Assembly: GCA_947491025.1 (NCBI GenBank)
Contig: CANLIC010000006.1
Location: 95,263-159,262 of the forward strand
Length of the DNA: 64,000 nucleotides
DNA from: Myxococcales bacterium
GTDB lineage: Bacteria > Myxococcota_A > UBA9042
Direction of reading: 5' to 3'
Part shown: in pieces, positions 27,416-35,103 of the stretch
Layout of the letters: the number at the start of each line of letters is the position of its first letter
Position numbering within the stretch: the first letter of the stretch is position 1
The notes under the pieces: generated by a model
The model's input: only the letters and a program-made list of their open reading frames with translations
What the model was told of the DNA's origin: nothing
The model's database searches: none
Program-made: the position numbers and the translations under genes

Positions 27416-28739
27416 ACTCCGCCTCCGCGATCATCTCGCGCAGCGTGCGCAGCTCGGCCGTGGTCCGTAGCCGTCGACGCTCGCGCGCCGAGGCCGGCAC
27501 CGCCATCAGCTCCAGCACGCGGCCAAGGACGCGCTGCCGCACCGCCTCGACCTGGCGCTCCTTGTACTCGCCGTACGACGCGCGCCCGACACTGGCGGCC
27601 TCGTTGGCTGCGCGATCCATGATCTGGACCTCGTAAGGGAAGAAGAACTGGATCTCGCGGTCGACGCCGACCGTGTCGAGCGAGGCGAGCATCGTCGCCA
27701 GCGCCGGCCCCTCGAGGGTCGCCAGCGCCACGTCCCGCGCCCGCTCGAGCCGCTCATAGAGCGGATTCGGCAGGCGAATCAGCTGGCGGCAGGTGAACTG
27801 TATCGAGTTGTAGTTGGCGCTGGAGTGGCGGTTCCACTCGGTCTGCGCCGTCGTCTCCGGCGGCGAGGCGAAGAGGGCCACCGACTGCAGCGCCGCCGCC
27901 TCGTCGATGGCACCCGCCGCCAGCGCCTCAGCCATCGTCTCGACGTGCGCCGCCAGCGCCTCGATGTCGATCAAGGTGTTGCGCGAGCGCGTCGGCTTGA
28001 TGTTCGGAAAGACCACCGTGTGCTCTTCGACCAGCGCCCGCACTACGAAGAGCGCATCGACAGGGCGCTCGACCACGATGCGTACGCCGATGTGGTCGAA
28101 GAGGTCGTAGGCGACGTTCTCCTCCTTCTGCAGGAGCTTGAGCACGACAGACCGGATCGGCTTGGCCTCCTTGACCTCAAAGCGCAGCAGGGGCACGTCG
28201 CAGCTTCGGCCGACGAGGACCTGGGTGCCATCGTCGGCGACGTGAACCTGTTCGATGAAGCGCTGTAAGATGGCGCTGCGGATCTCCTGGTAGTACGCGA
28301 GCTGAAAGTAGTTCTCGGCGTGGGCAAAGGTGTGCATCACGCGCAGAAGCGAACATGCCCAGGCGCTCTCGAGCTGCGCGGTCTTGTCCTCGCCCACCCC
28401 CGGCCGTGTGTGCGTCGCGCGGGAAGCGAGGATCATGATCTCAAGGGGATCCATGCCATCGAAGCGGGCTGGGACGTCGACGTCGCCGCAAGCGGCTAGC
28501 AGAACGCCCCGGCAGAAGCCGATGGCGTCGCTGCGCAGCCGCTCCAGCGCAGCACGCTGTGACAACACCTGGAGATTGAAGCCATACCGCTGCAAGAAGC
28601 GGTAGGCCTCCTCGGCGTTGGCGGCGCGCAGGCGCAGCATGTCGATGGCCGATTTGCCGCCCACCACCACCGCCAGGAGTTCGCGCTCCATGGCATAGCG
28701 CTGCAACACTGCGGGCAGGTCTTTTGCGCCGCTCGACAC
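27402..28739 (-). CDS. Divergent RelA/SpoT-like nucleotidyltransferase-fold protein
   Basis: 445 residues from GTG 28739, behind CGGGAGGGCG. The stretch from 190 to 400 follows the (p)ppGpp synthetase pattern: K193-x3-S197-x3-K201 (RSH: KxxxSxxxK), D215-x4-R220 in FDHIGVRIVV (RSH: DIYAFRVIV), Y310-N-S312 in NYNSIQF (RSH: GYQSLH, with His replaced by Gln), E370-V-Q372 in YEVQIMD (RSH: EIQIRT), and a following SYGEYKE. The N-terminal ~190 residues are helical and lack the HD hydrolase motif. It may correspond to an uncharacterised myxobacterial family (a TIGR04552-like entry, recalled but unverified). Its product and activity are unknown. It lies 21 bp after yqgE and overlaps lipB. Confidence 0.7.
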   Translation of the reverse strand: MSSGAKDLPAVLQRYAMERELLAVVVGGKSAIDMLRLRAANAEEAYRFLQRYGFNLQVLSQRAALERLRSDAIGFCRGVLLAACGDVDVPARFDGMDPLEIMILASRATHTRPGVGEDKTAQLESAWACSLLRVMHTFAHAENYFQLAYYQEIRSAILQRFIEQVHVADDGTQVLVGRSCDVPLLRFEVKEAKPIRSVVLKLLQKEENVAYDLFDHIGVRIVVERPVDALFVVRALVEEHTVVFPNIKPTRSRNTLIDIEALAAHVETMAEALAAGAIDEAAALQSVALFASPPETTAQTEWNRHSSANYNSIQFTCRQLIRLPNPLYERLERARDVALATLEGPALATMLASLDTVGVDREIQFFFPYEVQIMDRAANEAASVGRASYGEYKERQVEAVRQRVLGRVLELMAVPASARERRRLRTTAELRTLREMIAEAECGEG

Positions 28740-28760
28740 CTCGGTCGCCCTCCCGTCCAG

Positions 28761-29345
28761 CTAGGCCCGCGCTGCGTCACCCATCGGGATGGTGGATGGC
28801 GCGGCGCCGATGTCCGCCAACGCGTCTGCCCAGGTCGACTCGCCGTTGTCGCGGAACAACAAGCGATGGTTGAGCTCGACGGGGATCCAAGCCCCCTCGT
28901 CGAGCTCGCGCTCCAGCTGTCCAGGGCCCCAGCCGGCGCTGCCGAGGTAGAGCGCAAAGACACTCGGTCCGAGGTTTTTCGAGACGTCGCGCAGCAGGTC
29001 CATCGACCAGCTGACGCGCAACTCGGGGGTCACCTCGACCGCCGGTTCGTAGGCCGCCAGGCCCTGTTCATGGAGGTAGACGACGATGCCCGCCTCGGGC
29101 TGGACCGGTCCACCCCACCACACCGGCGCCCGCTGCAGATGGCGGGGATTGTCGAGCTCGAGCCGGCGCAGCAAGTCACCAAGCGGCGGATCAGCCCGGC
29201 GGTTGAGCACGACTCCGTAGGCCCCCTCGTGATCGTGGTCGATCAACAGGATGACCGTCCGGGCGAAGAAGGGATCGCGCACATTGGGCGTCGCAATCAG
29301 CAGCCTGGCGCTCAGGGTCGGGCTCGCGGCGTCGCTTTGGGTCAT
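28761..29345 (-). CDS. YqgE/AlgH-family protein
   Basis: 194 residues from ATG 29345 behind AAGGGAAG. It is a full-length member of the DUF179/YqgE family: LLIATPNVRDPFFARTVILLIDHD at the N-terminus, GAYGVVLNR, the central 'VWWGGPVQPE', and LGSAGWGPGQLERELDEGAW near the C-terminus. Structures of the family exist but its biochemical role is unsettled. It has been linked to transcriptional control of alginate genes in Pseudomonas, an annotation that does not transfer safely. It is the first gene of a yqgE / RSH-like / lipB set. Confidence 0.92.
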   Translation of the reverse strand: MTQSDAASPTLSARLLIATPNVRDPFFARTVILLIDHDHEGAYGVVLNRRADPPLGDLLRRLELDNPRHLQRAPVWWGGPVQPEAGIVVYLHEQGLAAYEPAVEVTPELRVSWSMDLLRDVSKNLGPSVFALYLGSAGWGPGQLERELDEGAWIPVELNHRLLFRDNGESTWADALADIGAAPSTIPMGDAARA

Positions 29346-29444
29346 GGACTTCCCTTCGGGACCGCGGGGCGGGCACCCACCAACCACAGCATAGCCCAAC
29401 CGGCGCCTGCGTGCCACCGCGCCCAAGGACCGGGCCGCTCGGCC

Positions 29445-31046
29445 TCAGATGGGCTCGGCCTCCACACGGCCCGAGGCGACGTCGATCGCACCGATCCGTA
29501 CCCGCAGCCAGGCGCCGACGGCACCGCTGAGGCGCGGCAGTTCGACCTCCTGCGCCCAGTCGGGCATCAAGGCCCGACAACTCGAACCCTTCGCCTCGAT
29601 GATCTGGGCCCGCTGCGCCCGGCCCGGCGGCTCTTGGCAGAGCCGCAGCAGGCCGAACGTGCGGCGCCCTTGGCGTTCGGCCGCCCGCAGCTGCTGCCGG
29701 CGCTCCGCCGAGCGCGCGATGGCCTCCGCCACGCCGCTGGCATGGCGAGGCGCCGCCTTTCCCGCCAGGACCGCCAGGAGCTGCTGCTGCGCCAGCAGGT
29801 CGCCGTAGCGCCGCAGCGGGCTGCCGATCTGGACGTAGCCATCGACGCCGAGCTGCAGATGGCTGCGCGGCGCCGTGTCGGTGCCGCCAGCGCCCATACA
29901 GCGCAGGATGCTGTGGACGTCCGCTGGCTCGTGGTAGAGCCCCGGCGGCAGGCTCGGCCGCCGCCCGAAGCTCTGGTGCCGGTAAGGCACCGCCAGCCGG
30001 CGTTCGCCGCACAGCCGCGCCGCGGCGACGCCGGCCAGCACCATCGCCTCGCTGACGACGCGCCGCGCCGGCGCCGCCTGCGGTGCGGGCTCCAGCCGGG
30101 GCACCGCAAAGGAAGGCGCTCGCAGGTCGACATCGTCGCGGTAGAGCAGAAACGCGCCGCGCTCGATCCGCTGCCGCTCGGAGCGCTGCGTCGCGGCGAA
30201 GGCCTCTTGCAGCCAGCCTGGGGGCGACGGCCCGGCGAGCGCGGCGTCCGCGTCTTGGAAACTCAGGTTCGCCCGGACCCGCACCCACGCCGGGCCGGCA
30301 TGCAGGACCGCCAGCGTACCGTCACCTGCCACGCGCAGGCGCAAGAGCAGCGCCTCCCGTCGCTCGCCAGCGCGCAGCGAGCCGCGCTCAGCGATGGCCC
30401 GCGGATCGAGCAGCGGCGCGTGGTGGCGCGGGTGGTAGAGGGCGGCACCGCGCGCGCACGCCGCCTGATCGGCTGGGCACCCGATCGGCAACCAGCGACC
30501 CGGCAGGGCGATGGCGATGGTGAGCAGGGTGCCGTCGCCAGCGGCCTCGGCCCAGAGCGCATCGTCGATCTCGTGGGGATCGTGGGCGTCGATGCTGTGC
30601 AGCGGCACGTCGCTGGCGTCGGCCAGCGCAAGGCCTGCGAGCTCCGGGACCTCGGTGCCGGCGTCGTGCGGCGGCGGCGGCAGCAGCAGCGGCGACCGCA
30701 GCAGCGTCAGCGGGTCGTGGCCGTCGAAGTGGCGAAGCTGCACCAGCAATCGCAGCGCCTCAGAGCCGAGATCGCTCGTCGGCGCCGCCCGCAGCATCTC
30801 CGGCCAGCCCTGCGCGCGGGCCTGCGGCAGCCCTGTGCAGGTCCCCGACCGATCGCCGAGCAGCAGGTGCTCGAGCCAGCGCAGCAGCCCTTCGTCCAGC
30901 GGCCCGAGTGCCTGGCCGAACGCTTTCAGCTCGCCAAGTGTCCGCTGCAGCGCCTCGGTTGGCGGTGACTCGGCGGGCGTCGAAGCGCCCTCAGCGCGGC
31001 GCTGCAATGCCGCTTCTGCGCCGCGCAGCGCCGTTACTTTCGTCAT
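29445..31046 (-). CDS. RNB-domain exoribonuclease, RNase II-like
   Basis: 533 residues, short for RNase II/R (640-800). The RNB catalytic site is present: SIDAHDPHEIDDALW with the metal-binding Asp residues, and the RNB end motif SPLRRYGDLLAQQQL. A short S1-like beta segment follows at the C-terminus (EVELPRLSGAVGAWLRVRI), while canonical N-terminal cold-shock domains are replaced by an unrelated ~140-residue helical part. It probably degrades single-stranded RNA 3'-5'. The ATG at 31046 overlaps the recD2 stop (ATGA). Confidence 0.85.
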   Translation of the reverse strand: MTKVTALRGAEAALQRRAEGASTPAESPPTEALQRTLGELKAFGQALGPLDEGLLRWLEHLLLGDRSGTCTGLPQARAQGWPEMLRAAPTSDLGSEALRLLVQLRHFDGHDPLTLLRSPLLLPPPPHDAGTEVPELAGLALADASDVPLHSIDAHDPHEIDDALWAEAAGDGTLLTIAIALPGRWLPIGCPADQAACARGAALYHPRHHAPLLDPRAIAERGSLRAGERREALLLRLRVAGDGTLAVLHAGPAWVRVRANLSFQDADAALAGPSPPGWLQEAFAATQRSERQRIERGAFLLYRDDVDLRAPSFAVPRLEPAPQAAPARRVVSEAMVLAGVAAARLCGERRLAVPYRHQSFGRRPSLPPGLYHEPADVHSILRCMGAGGTDTAPRSHLQLGVDGYVQIGSPLRRYGDLLAQQQLLAVLAGKAAPRHASGVAEAIARSAERRQQLRAAERQGRRTFGLLRLCQEPPGRAQRAQIIEAKGSSCRALMPDWAQEVELPRLSGAVGAWLRVRIGAIDVASGRVEAEPI

Positions 31047-33415
31047 GGCCGGGCCCGCCCTTCGACGACGCTCACGTCCTGGCCTCGCAAGAGCGCCTGC
31101 AGCAAGGTTGCGCGGCCACGGGGCGCCGAAAGGCTGAGCGCGCGTTGCAGCGCGCTGCGGGTGCTGACCACGACGGCGAGGCGGCGAGCACGCGTCACCG
31201 CCGTGTAGAGCAGGTGGCGGTCGAGCAGCAGGTGGTGGCTGTCGTCCAGCCCGATGACCACCGCCGGCACCTCGCTGCCTTGCGCCTTGTGGACCGTCAT
31301 CGCCCAGGCCAGCTCGAGGTCGGCCTGTGCCTCGCCCTCGACGCAGACCTCACGCTCGGCGAAACGCACCAGCAGGCCGCGCGCGTTTCGGCCGACCACG
31401 ACGCCGACATCGCCATTGAAGAGGTCGAGCTCCGGGTGATTGCGCATCTGCAGCACTTTGTCGCCGGCCTGGAGTGGCCGACGCTCGTCGTTGGGCGCTT
31501 GCTGCGACGTCGCAGCGCTGTCGAAGTCGAACAGGTCGGTCGGGCGCCCCGACGCGGCGTCCGGCTCGAGGTCGCTGCCGATCATGGCGGCGGCGAGACC
31601 GAGGTTGAGCGCCCGCGTCCCACAGGGGCCGCGGTGCATCGGCACCAAGACGGCGATGTCGCGGCGCAAGTCGAGCCCGAGGCGCTGCGGCAAGCGCCTG
31701 GCGGCCACCTCGACCACGGTGCGCGCGACCTCAGCACCCGTATCGCGCAGGAGCAAGAAGAAGTCGCCGCTCGGATCGCGGCACCCTTCGGGCATCTCGC
31801 CCTGTAGGATGGCAAAGGCGGCGTCGACGATGGCGGAGCGCTCGCCCTGACGAAAGACGCGGCTCAGCCGGGTCAGGGTACCGACCTCGGCGGCGATGAC
31901 GTCCTGCAGCACCGCGCCCGCGCCGACGCTCGGCAGCTGGTCGACGTCGCCGATCAGCACCAGCGCGCAGTGCGGCGGCAAGGCGCAGACCAAGGCCGCG
32001 GCGAGCACGACATCGAGCATGGAGGCCTCGTCGACGATGACCAGATCGGCGGCGAGGGGGTTGCGGGCGTCGTGTTCGAAGCGCTGCGTCCGCGGATCGT
32101 AGCCAAGCATGCGGTGCAGGGTGCTCGCCGGCAGCCCCGTCGCCTCGCCGAGCCGGCGCGCCGCCCGCCCCGTCGGCGCCGCCAACAGCACGCGACCGGC
32201 GTCGCCGAGCGCGGCCAAGATCCCTCGAACCAGCGTCGTCTTGCCGGTGCCTGGGCCGCCGGTGACCACCTGAAAGCCGCCGCGCAACGCCGCCGCGATG
32301 GCCTGCCGCTGCTCCTTGGCGAGCACAACGCCGAGCGTCGCCGCCGCGAGTTCGATCCGTTCGGCCTCCGCTGAATGGGTCTCCCCCGGTCCCGTCGCCA
32401 TCCCTGTGCCCGAAGTGGGAGATGCGGCCGGGGGCGGCGCCGCCATGCCGAGCGCCAGTAGGCCGATCGCGAGGTCGCGCTCGGCGATCAGCGCCTCCGC
32501 AAGGGCGCATCGGGTCTCGGGCTCTTGTGCGACCTGTAGCCGCAGCGCCAGGCCCCGCCCCAGCAGCGCCTCTAGCCCCGCCACCGCCGCCGCTGGCTCG
32601 ACGGAGAGCAGCCGCTCTGTGCGGGCAAGCACCGCAGCTTCTGGAGGCGCCGTGTGGCCGTCTTGGATCAGCGCTTGCAGCGCCGCGCGGGCGCCCGCGC
32701 CGAGCCGCTCCGGGGCGTCGTTGCGGTGGCCAAGCCGGCGGGCCAGTGCGTCGGCATGGCCAAAGCCGTAGCCGCGCACCTGGCCGATTCCCACGTAGGG
32801 GTCTCTACGCAACCGGGTGGCCGCGTCTTGCGGCCAGCGCTCGGCACAGCGGGCAACCAGGGCTGGCCCGAGCCCCAGGGCGTGCAGCGCTGCTTCGGTC
32901 TGGGCATTGGCGCCGTGGCCAGCCAGCGCCTGTCGCAGCGCTGCCGCGCGCGTTGCGCCGAGCCCGGGCACCTCGGCGAGGCATTCTGGCTCGTCGCGCA
33001 GCCGCTGCAGCGCGTTTGGTCCAAGCGCCGCGACGACCTTCTGCGCCGTGCGTGCGCCGATGCCCTTGGCGCCAAGTCCCGCCAGCATCATGGCGACGCC
33101 CTCGGCGGAGGTTGGCGCGTCGGCGCGCACCTCGTCTGCCAGAAAGGTACGGCCAAAGCGTGGATCGACGACGTAGCCACCGACCAGTCGCGCCGTCTCG
33201 CCCGGCAGCAGACCCGCCAATCGTCCGCGCGCCCGTACCTTGGCGCCCGCCTCCGTCAGGAGATCGATGACCGCGAAATTAGCATCATCACTGCGAAACA
33301 GGACTGTTTGAACGGTTCCGCTGACCACCTGTCCTGGGCCGCCCCTCCGAGACGGTTGCCTTTGCCCTGCGAAGAGCGGCTGCTGTTCTGCCGCCGGCCT
33401 TGGCTTCGCGGTCAA
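31043..33415 (-). CDS. recD2: RecD2-type SF1B DNA helicase
   Basis: About 790 residues. The N-terminus SGTVQTVLFRSDDANFAVI is the RecD2 OB-like start, followed by helix-hairpin-helix repeats (LGAKGIGARTAQKVVAALG, VPGLGATRAAAL). The helicase core has Walker A VTGGPGTGKTT, Walker B VDEASMLD, motif III GDVDQLPSVGAG, VFRQ, and the SF1 motif VHKAQGSE with TAVTRAR. RecD2 unwinds DNA 5'-3' independently of RecBC. The start is uncertain: TTG 33415 gives 790 residues, GTG 33328 would begin at the conserved OB part, and ATG 33514 would overlap the upstream gene by 97 bp. Confidence 0.9.
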   Translation of the reverse strand: MTAKPRPAAEQQPLFAGQRQPSRRGGPGQVVSGTVQTVLFRSDDANFAVIDLLTEAGAKVRARGRLAGLLPGETARLVGGYVVDPRFGRTFLADEVRADAPTSAEGVAMMLAGLGAKGIGARTAQKVVAALGPNALQRLRDEPECLAEVPGLGATRAAALRQALAGHGANAQTEAALHALGLGPALVARCAERWPQDAATRLRRDPYVGIGQVRGYGFGHADALARRLGHRNDAPERLGAGARAALQALIQDGHTAPPEAAVLARTERLLSVEPAAAVAGLEALLGRGLALRLQVAQEPETRCALAEALIAERDLAIGLLALGMAAPPPAASPTSGTGMATGPGETHSAEAERIELAAATLGVVLAKEQRQAIAAALRGGFQVVTGGPGTGKTTLVRGILAALGDAGRVLLAAPTGRAARRLGEATGLPASTLHRMLGYDPRTQRFEHDARNPLAADLVIVDEASMLDVVLAAALVCALPPHCALVLIGDVDQLPSVGAGAVLQDVIAAEVGTLTRLSRVFRQGERSAIVDAAFAILQGEMPEGCRDPSGDFFLLLRDTGAEVARTVVEVAARRLPQRLGLDLRRDIAVLVPMHRGPCGTRALNLGLAAAMIGSDLEPDAASGRPTDLFDFDSAATSQQAPNDERRPLQAGDKVLQMRNHPELDLFNGDVGVVVGRNARGLLVRFAEREVCVEGEAQADLELAWAMTVHKAQGSEVPAVVIGLDDSHHLLLDRHLLYTAVTRARRLAVVVSTRSALQRALSLSAPRGRATLLQALLRGQDVSVVEGRARP

Positions 33416-33417
33416 GC

Positions 33418-34500
33418 TCAGTTCGCGACCGGCCGCGGCACGGGCGGCAGATTCAGCGGGAGTTCGACCTGCGCCCCGCTGCGCCAGAGGGTGGCTCGGC
33501 AGGTCGGCCCACATACCCGTAGCCGCCTATCGAGCTGGTAGCGGTCGCGGACCTGGTGGCCATCGATGGCCATCACGATGTCGAAGCGCTCCAGCGGCAG
33601 TGTCGATTGCAGCATCAGGACGCCCGGGTTGCGCGTGGCCGGGATCGTGACCTGCGGCGGCAGATCTGGGAACAGACGCTCCCAGACGCCGATCATCGCC
33701 GTCTCACGCTCGAACTCCTTCCGTGCGGCCATGGACTCGGCGAGGCTCGGCAGGTTCAGGAACCCAAGGGCCATCAACGCCGGTGCCGACGGCAGGGCCT
33801 GCGCGCTGCGAATCCGCCGCTGCGGCGAGGGTTGCAACCGCTCAAGCACCGGTTCGAACACCATCGCCAAGCCGCGCTCGATCAGTTGCCGGATGATCGG
33901 TCGCGGGTCGCCGGGCGTGCCGCCGTGCAGCAGCTCGTCGTTGCCGATGAGCACCACCTGCGCCAGCACGCGGCCACGCATGGCTTCGCGCACCGTCAGC
34001 TCCATGCGGAGCTGGGACTCAATGCCGGCCACATTCGAGACCGTCTTGCCCTCGGCGCTCGCGTTGGTGTCGACGATGCGGCGGCTCGAGTTGGCGCGGC
34101 TCTCGGTGACCAAGATGTGGATCGACCACCACCCTGCGAGATCGATTCGCTCGGTGTCCGAGCGCGTGCTGAGGTCGGTGTCGGTCGAGACCAGGTTGGC
34201 GTCGTCGACCTCTTTGAGGGTCTTGAAGTCGAGCGGTCCGAGGACCGTCAACTCGGTGTTGTCGAGCAGCCACGCTGCGGTGTCGCTACTGCGCACCGCA
34301 ACCTCGATCGCCCCCGCCTTGTGGCTCATGGCGGCCACCGGCATGACGACGATACCCGGCGGCAGGGAGATCTCCTCGGCCAGCGGCCGCTCGGCCTCGA
34401 CCTGGAAGGGGCCGCCGCAAGCGCTAGCCAACACCCATGCCGTGAGTGTGAACGCGAGGTGGTAGATGTTCCTGCCGCACCAGAGCCGCCATCGAGCCAT
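33418..34500 (-). CDS. Lipoprotein-like protein with C-terminal PDZ-like domain
   Basis: 360 residues from ATG 34500 behind GGAGGAAGGCGACA. A signal-like segment (YHLAFTLTAWVLASAC) ends in a slightly non-canonical lipobox. Most of the protein resembles no family I know; a stretch around residues 130-200 may be a bacterial lipoprotein-type beta domain. The last ~60 residues look like a PDZ domain (STLPLERFDIVMAIDGHQVRDRYQLDRRL), with the LxxFDxIxxIDG pattern. PDZ domains bind C-terminal peptides, so this could be an envelope scaffold. It is divergent from the small lipoprotein at 34627. Confidence 0.6.
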   Translation of the reverse strand: MARWRLWCGRNIYHLAFTLTAWVLASACGGPFQVEAERPLAEEISLPPGIVVMPVAAMSHKAGAIEVAVRSSDTAAWLLDNTELTVLGPLDFKTLKEVDDANLVSTDTDLSTRSDTERIDLAGWWSIHILVTESRANSSRRIVDTNASAEGKTVSNVAGIESQLRMELTVREAMRGRVLAQVVLIGNDELLHGGTPGDPRPIIRQLIERGLAMVFEPVLERLQPSPQRRIRSAQALPSAPALMALGFLNLPSLAESMAARKEFERETAMIGVWERLFPDLPPQVTIPATRNPGVLMLQSTLPLERFDIVMAIDGHQVRDRYQLDRRLRVCGPTCRATLWRSGAQVELPLNLPPVPRPVAN

Positions 34501-34560
34501 TGTCGCCTTCCTCCGCATCGACCGCGCAGCCTGCACCAGCGGTGTGGGCCCGGCAAGCGA

Positions 34561-34590
34561 TTGACGGCCGGCCGCCGCAGGCCACATCCT
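34561..34590 (+). promoter_or_regulatory. Putative promoter of the lipoprotein-mutS operon
   Basis: TTGACG (34561-34566), an 18-bp spacer and CATCCT (34585-34590). The predicted start near 34597 gives a ~30-base leader that includes GGAGGCGAG just before ATG 34627. Confidence 0.4.
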
Positions 34591-34626
34591 CCTTGGAGCG
34601 CCGGCAGCGGCAGATGGAGGCGAGCC

Positions 34627-35100
34627 ATGACCATCGGCGGAGGCACAGCGGCAGCTGCGAGTGCGCCGGCGGCCCCGTGGCGTGCCTTGTCGAGGCGCCT
34701 GGCCCTCGCGGTGCTCTGCGGCGCCGCTGCGGCGTGCGCTGCGGAAGCGCCAACGCTTGATCCGTTGCCACTGGCGACCGACTGCGCCTGCGCCGCTGCG
34801 GGCGGGAGCTGTCCTGTGACCGTCTGCGACGTGCAGATTCGCGTCGAGGCCGCGACCTGTGATGGGGAGTTGGCCGCGGTCGAGGTGCTCATCGACGGAC
34901 GTCTGGAGCCGCAGGTGTTGCTGCCTGGCATGGCTGCCCGCAGCTGCAGCACCGTCGCCCGGGGCGCGACCGCAGAGATCGTGGCCCGTGCCGACACTGG
35001 CTGGCGCTGGCTTGAGACCTTGACCTGCCCAGCGGCGACGGCCGGCGAGACCCAAGGACCGACGCTGGATCGCGTCCTGCACTGCACCGCGGGGCGTTAG
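34627..35100 (+). CDS. Small Cys-rich lipoprotein, hypothetical
   Basis: 157 residues from ATG 34627 behind GGAGGCGAGCC. The signal ALAVLCGAAAACAA ends in a plausible lipobox (AAAC). The mature part holds seven cysteines (CACAAAGGSCPVTVCDV, ATCDG, RSCS, LTCP, HCT), which presumably form disulfides. No family is recognised. Only 3 bp separate its TAG from the mutS ATG, so it is the first gene of the mutS transcript. Confidence 0.75.
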   Translation: MTIGGGTAAAASAPAAPWRALSRRLALAVLCGAAAACAAEAPTLDPLPLATDCACAAAGGSCPVTVCDVQIRVEAATCDGELAAVEVLIDGRLEPQVLLPGMAARSCSTVARGATAEIVARADTGWRWLETLTCPAATAGETQGPTLDRVLHCTAGR

Positions 35101-35103
35101 GCG

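Noticed and set aside
33300..33325. LexA-box-like GAAC..GTTC near the recD2 start
   Set aside because: Half-site spacing is 1 base rather than the 4 of the lexA operator, so it does not fit.
33416..33514. ATG 33514 as the recD2 start
   Set aside because: It would overlap the preceding lipoprotein gene by 97 bp and has only a weak ribosome site. Family similarity begins later.
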